Notes under the pieces: model-generated
Databases searched by the model: none
What the model saw: only the letters and a program-made list of their open reading frames with translations
What the model was told of the DNA's origin: nothing
Source: Planctomycetaceae bacterium
GTDB lineage: Bacteria > Planctomycetota > Planctomycetia > Planctomycetales > Planctomycetaceae
DNA: 64,000 bases
NCBI GenBank assembly: GCA_021732995.1
Contig: JAKFWA010000085.1
Span: 1 to 64,000 of the forward strand
Direction: 5' to 3'
Position numbers and translations under genes: made by a program
In this document: positions 27,021 to 37,154 of the stretch, piece by piece
Numbering within the stretch: the first letter of the stretch is position 1
How the letters are laid out: each line of letters starts with the position of its first letter

Positions 27021-30000
27021 ATGAGTCGAATCTGCTTGTGTGTGATGCTGTGCCTGAGCTTCTGCAGTGCGAGTTGGGCGTTCGAACCTGGTAAGCCAGC
27101 GGCTGGATGGAAGCTGTTGCCGGTGCCCGAAACCTGGCGCGATGTCCCAAGTGGCGACAACAAGCCGATCGATGGCAATTCGTGGTTTCGTTGCGCGGTG
27201 CAGGTTCCGGCCAGTTGGCGCGGAGCCCAGCTGAGACTGTTCGTGGAAGCCCTCGACGACGCCCGAGCGACTTCCGTCAACGGTCAGAACGTCGGAGCGA
27301 CCGGCACGTTTCCGCCGCAGTTTCGCAGTGGGCTCGGTGAACCGGGGCGATACGCGGTGCCCGAAGGACTCATCAAGCCCGGCGAGTTGAACATCATTGC
27401 CATCCGAGTTCACCAGAACGATCCGCGTCCGAACTTCAATGTGGCGGCGCCTGTGCTGCTTAACGAGGACGTGAAAGAAGCCATTCGCATGGAAGGCATC
27501 TGGCAGTACCGCCCTGGTGACGAGGCGGCCTTCGCCAAAGCCGGTGCCGACGATTTCGGAGTGGACGCGGCCAAGCTGGATGACAGCGTCAGCAAGCTCG
27601 GCGTGTTTCAGAAGGTCGATAAGGTCGAAGACGTTGAGCGTTACGTTGCCCGGCGCAAGGGCGACAACGACCCGCTGCCTCCCAAAGTCGCCGAGCAGCG
27701 TTTTACCATTCCGGAAGACCTGCAGTTCCAACTGGTGCTCAGCGAGCCCGAAGTCAGTCAGCCACTGTTCATGACCTTTGATGCCAAAGGCCGCATGTGG
27801 CTGGTGGAATATCGTCAGTATCCCGACATCGCAGGCGTAAAGATGTTGAGCCAGGACAAGTTCCTGCGCCGAGTCTATGACAAGATCCCGCTACCCCCGC
27901 CTCAAGGCGAGAAAGGCCGCGACCGTATCTCCGTTCACGAGGACACCGACGGCGACGGCGTCTACGACAAGCACTCTGTGTTTGTGGATGGTTTGAACCT
28001 CGCGACGTCGGTTGCCATCGGACGCGGCGGTGCCTTCGTCACCAACCCGCCTTACCTGCTGTTCTATCCCGACAAGAACGGTGACGACGTTCCGGACGGT
28101 GATCCCGAAGTTCTGCTCGAAGGCTTCGGCCTCGAGGACTCCCACTCAGTCATCAACAGCCTGCGATTCGGTCCCGATGGCTGGCTGTATGGCGGACAAG
28201 GCAGCACGGTCTCGGCCAACGTGAAGCGTCCCGGCACGAAAGACAAGCCCATCAGTTCGATGGGTCAGCTCATCTGGCGTTATCACCCGGAAACTCGCCG
28301 CTATGAGATCTTCGCCGAGGGCGGCGGCAATACGTTCGGTGTGGAGATCGATCAAAAGGGCCGCGTTTTTTCCGGCCATAACGGCGGCGATACACGCGGC
28401 TTCCACTACGTGCAAGGCGGCTACTACCAGAAAGGATTCGGCAAGCATGGTCCGCTGTCGAACCCATATGCCTTCGGTTACTACGGCAACATAAAACACC
28501 ACAGCGTGCCGCGGTTCACTCACAACTTCATCATTTATGAAAGTGATGTCCTGCCGGCCGCCTACCAGTATCGGCTGTTCGGCGTAGAACCCCTACAGGG
28601 GCAAGTCGTGATGAGCGAAGTCGTGCCGTACCTCGCCTCGTTCCAGACTCGCGATCTCAGCCGAGTGGTGAAGATTGACGATCAATGGTTCCGCCCGGTC
28701 GACATCAAGGCTGGCCCGGATGGCTGCATCTACGTCGCCGACATGTACGAGCAACGCATCGATCACAGCAGCCACTACGCCGGCCGCATTGATCGCACCA
28801 ACGGTCGCGTCTATCGACTGAAGCCGAAAGATATGCCGAAGGCAGTTGCAAGCGATCTCGGCAAGAAAACCGATGATGAATTGCTCAAGGTCTTGCTCTC
28901 GTCGAACAAGTGGGATCGTCAGGAAGCGCTGCGACTCATCGGCGATCGCAAACCGAAAGCTCTGATTGAGAAGCTTGCGGAACAGACCTTGATGCAATCA
29001 CAGCAACCCGCGCTGGAGTTGTTGTGGGCCCTCAACCTCTGCGGCGGTCTCAGCGACGAAGTCGCCGCCAAGATGCTGAAGCACCAGGATCAATACGTCC
29101 GGGCCTGGACCGTGCGACTACTGTGTGACGCCTATCAAGTTGCCCCGCAGATCTCACGGGCGTTGTCTGAACTCGCGGGCAACGAGAAATACCTTGATGT
29201 GCGTGTGCAGCTCGCCGCGTCTGCTCGCCGCCTGCCTGCCAAGGACGCGATGCCCATCATCAAGAACCTCATCAAGTATGACGAGGACTCAGCGGATATC
29301 TTCGTGCCGCTGATGCTCTGGTGGGCAATTGAAGCGCATTCTAACGCCGAAGGTCGCGATCTGATTCTGTCGACGATCCTGTCCGACAAAGAGATCTGGC
29401 AGCGTCCTCTGATGAAGGACCATCTGACCGAGCGCATCATGAAACGCTATGCGTTGTCCGGCACTCGTGAAGAACTGCTCGCGGCGGCCAAAGTGCTGCA
29501 AACCGCTCCCGATCGCGCGGCGGCCGACAAGTTGTTGAAGGGATTTGAAGAGGCTTACAAAGGCCGGTCACTGTCGGGCATTCCCACTCAACTGGTCGAT
29601 GCCATCGCCGCAACTGGTGGCGGCTCAACTGCATTGAAGCTGCGGCAGGGCAACGCCGAAGCGATGAACGTCGCCCTGAAGGCCGTCGGTGACGCCAAGC
29701 ATGCCAAAGCGGAACGCTTGGAGTTCCTGCGCGTGTTCGGCGAGATCCGCCGCTCAGAGTTTATTCCCGTCCTGCTGGAAATCGTTCAGAAGGACAGCGA
29801 CGCTGAGGTCCTTGCAGCCGCGCTTACTTCACTACAAGCCTTTGACGACGCACGCGTCGGCCAGCAGGTCGTCCCGCGACTCAAGCAGTTGCCGCCAGAC
29901 GCCAAACTGGTCGCTGAGACCTTGCTCGCCAGCCGCCGCGTGTGGGCAAAGGATCTGCTAGGTGCCGTTGACGCAGGACAGGTCGCCAAGACCGACGTCT

Positions 30001-30563
30001 CTGAAGCGGCCTTACGAAAGATGCTGCTGCACAACGACGCCCGGATTCAGGAACTGGTCAACAAGCACTGGGGCGAAGTTGCCGGCGCATCGACGGAAGA
30101 GATGAAGAAGGAACTGGCTCGCGTCACCGATATGCTGAGCCAAGGCACCGGCAATCCCTACAAAGGCAAGCAGCTCTATAAGGAGCTTTGCGGAAAATGC
30201 CACAAGCTGTTCGATGACGGCGGGCAAATCGGGCCGGATCTGACACCCTTCAAGCGGGATAATGTCGAGCGACTGCTGACGAACGTCATCAACCCGAGTC
30301 TCGAAATCCGCGAAGGGTTTGAGAACTACGTCATCATCACGACCGACGGTCGAGTGGTGAACGGCTTCCTGGCCGACAAGGACAGCCAGGTCGTCATCCT
30401 GCGCGGAGTTGACGGCCAGAACCTGATCTTCCGCCGTGATGAAATTGAGGACATGCAGGCCATCCCCAAATCAGTGATGCCAGAGGGCACGCTGTCGAAA
30501 CTCAGCGACCAGCAGGTGCGTGACTTGTTTGCCTACCTGCGAGCTTCGCAGCCGGTGAATTAG
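27021..30563 (+). CDS. PVC-type secreted dehydrogenase / HEAT / cytochrome c protein
   Basis: A 1,180-residue exported protein (signal MSRICLCVMLCLSFCSASWA). Modules in order: a jelly-roll domain like those of glycosidases (~25-150; LRLFVEALDDARATSVNG); a membrane-bound dehydrogenase-type beta-propeller (~225-610; EDLQFQLVLSEP, YQYRLFGVEPLQGQ, VADMYEQRIDH); HEAT-like helical repeats (~620-1030); and a C-terminal c-type heme domain with CGKCH at ~1058 and GPDLTPFKRDN. The last domain ends with the conserved NVINPSLEIREGFENYV block. This architecture is characteristic of planctomycetes and Verrucomicrobia and is thought to oxidise sugars or polyols in the periplasm. ATG 27021 has GGGAG upstream. 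Confidence 0.9.
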   Translation: MSRICLCVMLCLSFCSASWAFEPGKPAAGWKLLPVPETWRDVPSGDNKPIDGNSWFRCAVQVPASWRGAQLRLFVEALDDARATSVNGQNVGATGTFPPQFRSGLGEPGRYAVPEGLIKPGELNIIAIRVHQNDPRPNFNVAAPVLLNEDVKEAIRMEGIWQYRPGDEAAFAKAGADDFGVDAAKLDDSVSKLGVFQKVDKVEDVERYVARRKGDNDPLPPKVAEQRFTIPEDLQFQLVLSEPEVSQPLFMTFDAKGRMWLVEYRQYPDIAGVKMLSQDKFLRRVYDKIPLPPPQGEKGRDRISVHEDTDGDGVYDKHSVFVDGLNLATSVAIGRGGAFVTNPPYLLFYPDKNGDDVPDGDPEVLLEGFGLEDSHSVINSLRFGPDGWLYGGQGSTVSANVKRPGTKDKPISSMGQLIWRYHPETRRYEIFAEGGGNTFGVEIDQKGRVFSGHNGGDTRGFHYVQGGYYQKGFGKHGPLSNPYAFGYYGNIKHHSVPRFTHNFIIYESDVLPAAYQYRLFGVEPLQGQVVMSEVVPYLASFQTRDLSRVVKIDDQWFRPVDIKAGPDGCIYVADMYEQRIDHSSHYAGRIDRTNGRVYRLKPKDMPKAVASDLGKKTDDELLKVLLSSNKWDRQEALRLIGDRKPKALIEKLAEQTLMQSQQPALELLWALNLCGGLSDEVAAKMLKHQDQYVRAWTVRLLCDAYQVAPQISRALSELAGNEKYLDVRVQLAASARRLPAKDAMPIIKNLIKYDEDSADIFVPLMLWWAIEAHSNAEGRDLILSTILSDKEIWQRPLMKDHLTERIMKRYALSGTREELLAAAKVLQTAPDRAAADKLLKGFEEAYKGRSLSGIPTQLVDAIAATGGGSTALKLRQGNAEAMNVALKAVGDAKHAKAERLEFLRVFGEIRRSEFIPVLLEIVQKDSDAEVLAAALTSLQAFDDARVGQQVVPRLKQLPPDAKLVAETLLASRRVWAKDLLGAVDAGQVAKTDVSEAALRKMLLHNDARIQELVNKHWGEVAGASTEEMKKELARVTDMLSQGTGNPYKGKQLYKELCGKCHKLFDDGGQIGPDLTPFKRDNVERLLTNVINPSLEIREGFENYVIITTDGRVVNGFLADKDSQVVILRGVDGQNLIFRRDEIEDMQAIPKSVMPEGTLSKLSDQQVRDLFAYLRASQPVN

Positions 30564-30905
30564 TGGTCCATCAGGAGTGAGGCTGCAAACCTTGTAGGTC
30601 GGACAATCCTGTTCCGACAGCCGAACAAGATTGTCCGGCCTACTTTCCCTTCCCGTGCCTAAGCTCTCGGATCAACGCTCGCTTACGAGAGCCGGCTGAT
30701 TTCCCACGACCAACTCCACACGGTCGCGTGCAATTGGACTGTTGCGCCCCCATGCTATGCTGTGTCGAACAATGGCGACGCCGTTGTTATCTGATCGCAG
30801 AAAGTCCCGGGCAGAGGCGTTAATCACGCGGCTACCGCAACGGTTTAGAGAGCACAGGTTCCGCAGGAGCTGAATCTGAAGTTTGGTTTGAGGAGATCAC
30901 GAGTT
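30564..30905. other. Intergenic gap with hairpin repeat, upstream of mqnE
   Basis: 342 bases without a gene. The dispersed hairpin at 30594-30643 occupies the first part. The rest (30650-30900) shows no reading frame of coding character and presumably holds the mqnE promoter, though I cannot assign boxes with confidence. GAGGAG at about 30890 is the likely ribosome binding site. Confidence 0.5.
30594..30643. repeat. Dispersed hairpin repeat (GTAGGTCGGACA family), copy 1
   Basis: Arms 30594-30608 (GTAGGTCGGACAATC) and 30629-30643 (GATTGTCCGGCCTAC) pair over 15 bp with one G-T wobble. An inner TGTTC/GAACA stem extends the fold to about 20 bp. The same architecture recurs at 57351-57398, also shortly after a gene end. 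It may terminate the dehydrogenase/cytochrome transcript. Confidence 0.8.
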
Positions 30906-32051
30906 ATGTCGCGTTTGGAGTATTCGGCCCGGTTGGCGGACATCGAGCAGAAGGTGATGGCGGCTGAGCGGCTGACACCGGAAGACGGCCTGTTTCTGGA
31001 TGAGCAGGCGGACATCCTCACGCTGGGGCGGCTGGCCAACGTGGTGCGTGAACGCAAGAACGGCAACTACGCGTTCTACAACACCAACGTGCACCTCAAT
31101 CCGACGAACGTCTGCGTCTATCGCTGCACGTTCTGTGCGTTCCGATCGGACCTGAAGAGCCCGCGCGGCTACACCTTCACGGATGACATGATTCGCGAAC
31201 GAGTCCTCGAAGCCAAAGAACAAGGCGCGACCGAGATTCATGTCGTCGGCGGTTTGCATCATCAGAAGCCGTTCGACTGGTACGTAAACGTCGTCCGCGT
31301 CATTCATGAAACGTGGCCGGACCTGCATATCAAGGCTTGGACCGGTGTCGAAATCAACTGGTTCGCTCACCTCACCAAGCAGCCCTACAGATGGATTCTG
31401 GAGCAACTGCGTCAAGCCGGATTGGGTAGCATGCCGGGCGGTGGCGCGGAGATCTTCGACGAAGGAGTCCGCGCCCAAATCTGTGAACACAAGGCCGACT
31501 CACAGTCGTGGCTCGACATCCATCGCACGGCGCATGAAATGGGCCTGCGAACAAACGCGACCATGCTGTATGGCCATGTCGAAGCCGCCAAGCACCGCAT
31601 TGATCACCTCTGCAAGCTCCGCGCATTGCAGGATGACACCGGCGGTTTTCAAACCTTCATTCCGCTGGCGTTTCATCCCGAAAACACCGGCATGGCTCAT
31701 ATCCCGAAGCCAACCGGTTTGATGGATTTGAGAATGATCGCGCTGTCGCGGTTGATGCTCGACAACTTTGATCACATCAAAGCCTACTGGATCATGCTGA
31801 GCGAAAAGATCGCTCAGGTGGCGCTCAGCTTCGGCGCGGACGATCTCGACGGCACCGTCGTCCACGAACTCATCTATCACGATGCCGGAGCAAAAACTCC
31901 CGAGGGCCTGACCGTCGAACAACTGCATCGCATGATTCGCGAAGCCGGGCGAGAACCGATCGAACGAGACACCCTGTACCGACGCGTCATTCGCGAAGGT
32001 CGAGACTGGAAGATCGGCGAACCCGTGCTGCCTGTCGCCAGCCGGGCCTGA
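30906..32051 (+). CDS. mqnE: Aminofutalosine synthase (radical SAM)
   Basis: A 381-residue radical SAM enzyme of the futalosine route to menaquinone; MqnE joins 3-[(1-carboxyvinyl)oxy]benzoate to a SAM-derived adenosyl radical to make aminofutalosine. The cluster motif is CVYRCTFC (C-x3-C-x2-C) at ~78, preceded by NYAFYNTNVHLNPTN. The GGLHHQKPFDWYV, LPLAFHPENTGM-like and DDLDGTVVHELIYHDAG segments are typical of the MqnE/MqnC/CofH group. The YHDAG ending and the N-terminus favour MqnE over the related cyclase MqnC. It is a single gene here; the other mqn genes are not in the window. ATG 30906 has GAGGAG 10 nt upstream. Confidence 0.88.
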   Translation: MSRLEYSARLADIEQKVMAAERLTPEDGLFLDEQADILTLGRLANVVRERKNGNYAFYNTNVHLNPTNVCVYRCTFCAFRSDLKSPRGYTFTDDMIRERVLEAKEQGATEIHVVGGLHHQKPFDWYVNVVRVIHETWPDLHIKAWTGVEINWFAHLTKQPYRWILEQLRQAGLGSMPGGGAEIFDEGVRAQICEHKADSQSWLDIHRTAHEMGLRTNATMLYGHVEAAKHRIDHLCKLRALQDDTGGFQTFIPLAFHPENTGMAHIPKPTGLMDLRMIALSRLMLDNFDHIKAYWIMLSEKIAQVALSFGADDLDGTVVHELIYHDAGAKTPEGLTVEQLHRMIREAGREPIERDTLYRRVIREGRDWKIGEPVLPVASRA

Positions 32052-32131
32052 GAGCGAATCTGGATGATACGACCACCCTACGAAGATCAAGTCGAGTGAT
32101 TTTGCTTCGACACGAAGCTGGGACGCATTCG

Positions 32132-35100
32132 ATGAAACAACCCCTCGACAAGATTTTTTCGATTGTCTTCGATCGGGTGCTGTGGTCGATCGTTCTGCTG
32201 CTTACACCGTCTCTTGCCGCCGCGCAGATCAGTTTGCCGTCCGAAGGTCGAGCCAAGTTTCGTGAAGCAATTACGCTCGACCTGGATTCGCAGGTCATCA
32301 AGGCGCTGGCGACAGCTCAGGACCACGTCGCTGAGCAGAACTGGGCTCAAGCAATTCCATTGCTGCAGCAGTTGATCGAGTCGCAGGGCGACGAACTCGT
32401 GCCGCTGGAGTTGGGGCGTTATTGGAACGCCGCCGACCTCTCGCAGGCGATCATCGCGCGCTTCCCGAGCGACGCTCTGAAGCTCTACCGGGACCGAGTC
32501 GATCCGTTGCTGAAGAATGTCTTCGAGGCGGGCAAGCGAGAGCTGGACGAGCAGCAACTGCGACGTGTCGTGCAGACGGGCTTCAACAGTTCCTATGGCG
32601 ATGATGCGCTGTGGATACTGGGAGAACTCGCCTTTGAACGTGGCGATTTTGCGTTGGCGCGCACGACATGGGAGTTACTCATTCCCGAGCAACCACGCGC
32701 GGATCAAGCTGCTACGAAACTGGCGACGGCCACGGGCGAATTGACCTATCTCGACCCTGACTACCCGGCAGCAGAGGTGGCAGCGCGGTTGGTCTTGTGC
32801 AGCATCTTCGCGGGCCAGTTCGAACTCGCCGATCGCGAGTTGCCAGCTTTTCAGAAGATGTATCCTCAGGCCAAAGGTCATCTGGCGGGCGAAGACGGTG
32901 ACTTCGCCGAGATCCTCGCCCGCTGGCGCAGCAAGGCCACCAAATGGAAGTCTCAGCAGGCAACGGCCAGTGATTGGCCAACAGTGGGCGGAGATAACAC
33001 GCGCAACCGCGAATCCTCAGCACCGTCCGAGTCGCTCGGCTTGCGCTGGAGCGCGGTGCTGCCGAACAATCCATTCGTGGGGCGCTCGCCGCGCATCGCG
33101 CTGCATGAACGTCCCCCGCTGAGTTTCCTACCCGTAGTTGCCGACGGTGCCGTCTTCGTCAGTGGTCCGGATTCGGTGCATGCCTTTGATCTGCTCACTG
33201 GCAAGCCGCACTGGCCAACGAACGACAAGGATCCCAGTCGCATCTTCACGAGTGTCGGCGAGACTGCCTTGCGTCCGACGCTCGAAACGGTGGGGGTACC
33301 CTACTATTCGTTGACGGTCGATAACGGACGGCTCTTCACGCGACTCGGTCCACCGATCGTTCGAAGATCACGCAACGAAACCCATACGGTTTCCGAGATA
33401 TTCGGCTTCGATCTGCGAACTGAAGGTCAGCTCATCTTCCAGCAGGCGGCCAGCGCGCTAGACGGTCCAGATGTCTCTCCCGAAGCCACCGGCTGGTCGT
33501 TTGAGGGAACGCCCGTGGTTGATGGCAACCGGCTCTGGGTGTCCGCCCGTCGCGGCTTTCCTGAAGAAGAAATTGAACTCGCCTGCTTCGACGTTGAATC
33601 GCGGCAGTTGTTGTGGCGCCGTCGGCTGTGCGCAGTGCTGCGTAATAACCCAGAGCATTACAACGTCATGGGGCACCGTCTGCTGACGCTGAGCGACGGC
33701 CGCCTGATCGTCGAAACCAGCGCTGGGGCTATTGCCGCGCTGGATGCCGAGACCGGACGAGTCCTCTGGCTGGTCGCTTATGAGGTCATTCCGCGCGAAG
33801 ACCTGCCGATTGATTTGAACGATCCACGGCGCCACGGATTGGTTCCGTGCGTGGCCGCCGAGGGTTTGGTCTTCGCCGCGCCGACCGACTCCAACATGGT
33901 CTTCTGCCTGGATGCAGCCACCGGGCGGATCATCTGGCAGTACAAAATTGGTGACCGCATTCAACATCTGCTGGGAGTGGTCGATGGTCGCCTGATTGCT
34001 TCCGGGCGTCAGTTGTGGGCTCTGAGCGTGCAGAATGGACGCCCTGTCTGGCCGGAGCAACGCGTGGGCTCCGATGACCCGCGCGGGCACGGCTATGGTC
34101 GCGGCGTGATTGCCGGAGGGTCGATCTACTGGCCGTTGCGCGAGGAAATCTGGCGCGTCGATGTCCGCACCGGGGCTCTGCAGGCGCGACATGCCATTCA
34201 ACAGGCACTCGGTGAGACCGGCGGAAATCTAGTCATCGCGAACGGCATCCTGTTAATCGCTCAAGGTCAGCGACTGGTCGCACTGGGCGAACCAATCGTC
34301 GTGCCACCTGCGGCATCTCCACATGTTGGATCAAAGGCTTCGGCGCACGATACCAATAACCTGTTTGCTGTCGCCCCAGTACCAAGAAAGCAGGCCGCTC
34401 ATAGAATCGTTTCCGCGCAAGCCACTCAAAGTCCGTGGCCCGTTCGACGAACGTGGTCACTGCCATTGAAGTCCACAGAACGAGTGCTCGCTCCGGTCTC
34501 AGTCGAACCTGCTCAGCCGTTGATCGGACTGATTCAGGACGCGGACTCGGTGCGTGCGATCGAGGTCATGTCTCACGATGTCGTCTGGACCGGCAACACG
34601 CCCGAGCAGATCCGCTGGACCGCCACGTTTGGAGGGTCTCTGCTTGTCGCTGATGCGTTCTTTACATCCGCGCGAGAACTGAAATCCGGTCGCCAGATCT
34701 GGAAGACGGCTCTACCGAGCAACACCAGCGCGAGCCAGTTCGAGCATCGTTTGCTGGTCGCCGAAGCCACAGGCAGAACGCCACTCGAAGCCATCATCCT
34801 GTCGCACAACAATGAGCAGTTGCAGGCCATCGACGCGGCGACTGGTCGAGTACTGTGGCAAATCGCCCTGAGCTCCAATGCGACGAGACATGCCCACATT
34901 CCGCCACTGGTTGAACTCTCAGAGCGCAGCCTCTTTTTTCGACCAGCGCACGCGGCGGGCGCCGGCCGACTGGATCTGCTGCGAGGCAGTTCATCACATG
35001 CAAGCCACATCCCGCCTCACTGCCGGAAGTTGTTAACGGTCGTGTTGGATGACGCGACAGAGCGGCTGTTAGTCCTCTCGGATGACCACAAGCTCACCGG

Positions 35101-35629
35101 TTGGTCTGGAGATGGCACGCTGGGGTGGACCTGTTCGGACCGAATTTCCGTAGCTTTCCACCTCCCAGAACTGCGTAGGGCGGGAGACATCGCTTTGCTC
35201 ATCGAAGATGGTCTTTTCGCACGGCGCATCGATCCTCGGTCAGGAGAACGTCTCTGGTCGCGACCACTCGGCAAGCGGCCTCTGACCAAACTGGACGAGT
35301 CGTTGAAGGTTACCAATGAAGGACTCGTCAGTCTGGGCGCGGGTGTGCTGCAACGTATTCGCCTGGCCGACGGCGCTATCAGTTGGCGGCACTATCTGGG
35401 AGCGGGTGACTGGTGTCTGGAAACCAGCTCAGGAGATTTGACGACGGCCGTCGCTTTGCAATGCGGAAAGAACTCGACGCGTGTTACCGTGTGCGAAGAA
35501 GCCACAGGAGAATTAATTCAAACGCTGGAGTTGCCCGCGACACAACGACCGCAGCCATTGAAAAGTCTCGGTAATTGTCTGTTGTTCGCTTCACATGACA
35601 CCTTGGTCGGCCTGGAGTCAGTGCCGTAG
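32132..35629 (+). CDS. Exported TPR-like / PQQ-type beta-propeller protein
   Basis: A 1,165-residue exported protein; the signal is the hydrophobic segment VLWSIVLLLTPSLAAA. Residues ~25-270 are helical and TPR-like (AQDHVAEQNWAQAIPLLQQL, LYRDRVDPLL). The rest is a long series of PQQ-enzyme-like blades, with repeats such as GAIAALDAETGRVLWLV, VFCLDAATGRIIWQYKIGD, LQAIDAATGRVLWQIAL and FARRIDPRSGERLW. There is enough material for two propellers. No catalytic Ca2+/PQQ site is evident, so a structural, BamB-like or binding role is more likely. It sits 57 nt before the DUF1501 gene on the same strand. An in-frame start at 32096 adds 12 residues. Confidence 0.85.
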   Translation: MKQPLDKIFSIVFDRVLWSIVLLLTPSLAAAQISLPSEGRAKFREAITLDLDSQVIKALATAQDHVAEQNWAQAIPLLQQLIESQGDELVPLELGRYWNAADLSQAIIARFPSDALKLYRDRVDPLLKNVFEAGKRELDEQQLRRVVQTGFNSSYGDDALWILGELAFERGDFALARTTWELLIPEQPRADQAATKLATATGELTYLDPDYPAAEVAARLVLCSIFAGQFELADRELPAFQKMYPQAKGHLAGEDGDFAEILARWRSKATKWKSQQATASDWPTVGGDNTRNRESSAPSESLGLRWSAVLPNNPFVGRSPRIALHERPPLSFLPVVADGAVFVSGPDSVHAFDLLTGKPHWPTNDKDPSRIFTSVGETALRPTLETVGVPYYSLTVDNGRLFTRLGPPIVRRSRNETHTVSEIFGFDLRTEGQLIFQQAASALDGPDVSPEATGWSFEGTPVVDGNRLWVSARRGFPEEEIELACFDVESRQLLWRRRLCAVLRNNPEHYNVMGHRLLTLSDGRLIVETSAGAIAALDAETGRVLWLVAYEVIPREDLPIDLNDPRRHGLVPCVAAEGLVFAAPTDSNMVFCLDAATGRIIWQYKIGDRIQHLLGVVDGRLIASGRQLWALSVQNGRPVWPEQRVGSDDPRGHGYGRGVIAGGSIYWPLREEIWRVDVRTGALQARHAIQQALGETGGNLVIANGILLIAQGQRLVALGEPIVVPPAASPHVGSKASAHDTNNLFAVAPVPRKQAAHRIVSAQATQSPWPVRRTWSLPLKSTERVLAPVSVEPAQPLIGLIQDADSVRAIEVMSHDVVWTGNTPEQIRWTATFGGSLLVADAFFTSARELKSGRQIWKTALPSNTSASQFEHRLLVAEATGRTPLEAIILSHNNEQLQAIDAATGRVLWQIALSSNATRHAHIPPLVELSERSLFFRPAHAAGAGRLDLLRGSSSHASHIPPHCRKLLTVVLDDATERLLVLSDDHKLTGWSGDGTLGWTCSDRISVAFHLPELRRAGDIALLIEDGLFARRIDPRSGERLWSRPLGKRPLTKLDESLKVTNEGLVSLGAGVLQRIRLADGAISWRHYLGAGDWCLETSSGDLTTAVALQCGKNSTRVTVCEEATGELIQTLELPATQRPQPLKSLGNCLLFASHDTLVGLESVP

Positions 35630-35686
35630 TTCAGGCCCAGAAAACAGGGCATTGTGAACCGTCGGCGGTAAGTGGGAGCCTCGCCC

Positions 35687-37102
35687 ATGACAAATCAAGT
35701 TTCGCGACGCACGGTTCTGGCTACTGGTGCTGGTGGTCTGGGCCTAAGCCTCTCAGGGCTCATGCAAGCACAAGCTCTCGCGAAGCCGGCAGCACCTTCG
35801 GGTTTGAAGCCCATTCGCTCCTGCATAGTCGTGTTTTATTATGGCGGCCCGAGCCATATCGACTCCTACGATATGAAGCCCGATGCTCCTGCCGACATTC
35901 GCGGTGAGTTCAATCCGATCCCCTCTTCCGCTCCCGGAATCTTTGTCTCCGAGCATCTGCCGAGGATGTCGCGTTGCATGCACAAGGTCGCCCTGATCCG
36001 CAGCATGCATCACACCAATCGGCTGCATGACTCGGCATCAACCGAAGCGCTGACGGGGCGGCAATCGCCGGTGGGTGATCGCGAAGAGTTCGCTCCGATC
36101 AGCCAATTCTTCCCGTGTCACGGTTCAACACTGAGCTACTTGCGGCGTGAGCTGCAGCTGGAAGTTCCGCACGCCGCCCTGCCCTTCGTCTTTCACAACG
36201 TGGTTGATGTTCCCTGTCAGGGCGGCGGGTTTCTGGGAGCAACCTACGACCCGTTGCAAATCGGTGTTGATATTGAGTCGCGCACCTATCGCGCGGGCGC
36301 CTTGGACCTGCCGGCCGGGCAGACAGCAAATCAACTCAATGACCGTCGCAGGCTACTGGAATCCCTGCGAACGACCGTCGCAACGACGGCGTTCAGTTCA
36401 GAACTCAAGCGTTGGCAACTCTTCAGCGACAAGGCCTTTCAACTGCTCGGATCTGAAGCACTGCGTCGCGCTCTCGATCTGTCGAAGGAAGCACCGGAAA
36501 CTCGTGAACGGTATGGCTACGGTCCCGGGCCCGTTCCCGTTGGTGAAGGTGGCGGTGGTGGTAACGGCGCCGAGATGGGTTTCGCCCGGCAGATGCGCGG
36601 GCAGAACCTGTTGCTGGCACGGCGGCTAGTTGAAGTGGGCGTTCCCTTTGTCAACGTGTTTGACTTCCGTCAACAGGGCCAGAACTGGGACGCGCACTTC
36701 AAGAACTTCAATCAGCACAAGACTCATTTGCTCCCACTGGCGGATCAGAGTCTGAGCGCACTGATTGATGACCTCGACGATCGCGGACTGTTGGAATCGA
36801 CGCTGGTTGTAGCGATGGGCGAGTTCGGCAGAACTCCCAAGATCAACGGCGATGGCGGTCGAGACCACTGGCCGGACTGCTACACCATTCTGCTGGCGGG
36901 TGGCGGCATTCGTGGTGGGTCGGTGTACGGTTCCAGCGACCGACTGGGCGCCTATCCGGCGACCGATCCGGTCACACCGGCGGATCTTGCGGCAACCATC
37001 TACTGGCGGTTCGGTTTTGATCCCTCAGCGGAGATTCATGACATCACAGGACGACCGTGGCGCATTGCGGACGGGCAGCCGGTGAGGGCGTTGTTTAGCT
37101 GA
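35687..37102 (+). CDS. DUF1501-family protein with Tat signal
   Basis: A 471-residue exported protein of the DUF1501 family, which is widespread in planctomycetes and related to the alkaline phosphatase/sulfatase fold. The Tat signal is SRRTVLATGAGGLGLSLSG. Typical landmarks are SCIVVFYYGGPSHIDSYDMK near the N-terminus, VALIRSMHHTN, NWDAHFKNFNQHK, VAMGEFGRTPKINGDGGRDH and the C-terminal ITGRPWRIADGQPVRALF. Members are often encoded beside DUF1549/DUF1553 cytochrome proteins; here the upstream neighbour is a beta-propeller instead. Enzymatic function is not established. ATG 35687 has GGGAG upstream. Confidence 0.93.
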   Translation: MTNQVSRRTVLATGAGGLGLSLSGLMQAQALAKPAAPSGLKPIRSCIVVFYYGGPSHIDSYDMKPDAPADIRGEFNPIPSSAPGIFVSEHLPRMSRCMHKVALIRSMHHTNRLHDSASTEALTGRQSPVGDREEFAPISQFFPCHGSTLSYLRRELQLEVPHAALPFVFHNVVDVPCQGGGFLGATYDPLQIGVDIESRTYRAGALDLPAGQTANQLNDRRRLLESLRTTVATTAFSSELKRWQLFSDKAFQLLGSEALRRALDLSKEAPETRERYGYGPGPVPVGEGGGGGNGAEMGFARQMRGQNLLLARRLVEVGVPFVNVFDFRQQGQNWDAHFKNFNQHKTHLLPLADQSLSALIDDLDDRGLLESTLVVAMGEFGRTPKINGDGGRDHWPDCYTILLAGGGIRGGSVYGSSDRLGAYPATDPVTPADLAATIYWRFGFDPSAEIHDITGRPWRIADGQPVRALFS

Positions 37103-37154
37103 ATGATCGCACGAAATGAGACGGATGGGACCTACGGGACCGCTGGCCTGAGAC

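Noticed and set aside
30906-32051. MqnC (cyclic dehypoxanthinyl futalosine synthase) or CofH instead of MqnE
   Set aside because: The group shares motifs, but the N-terminal and YHDAG segments fit MqnE better; kept as an alternative only.
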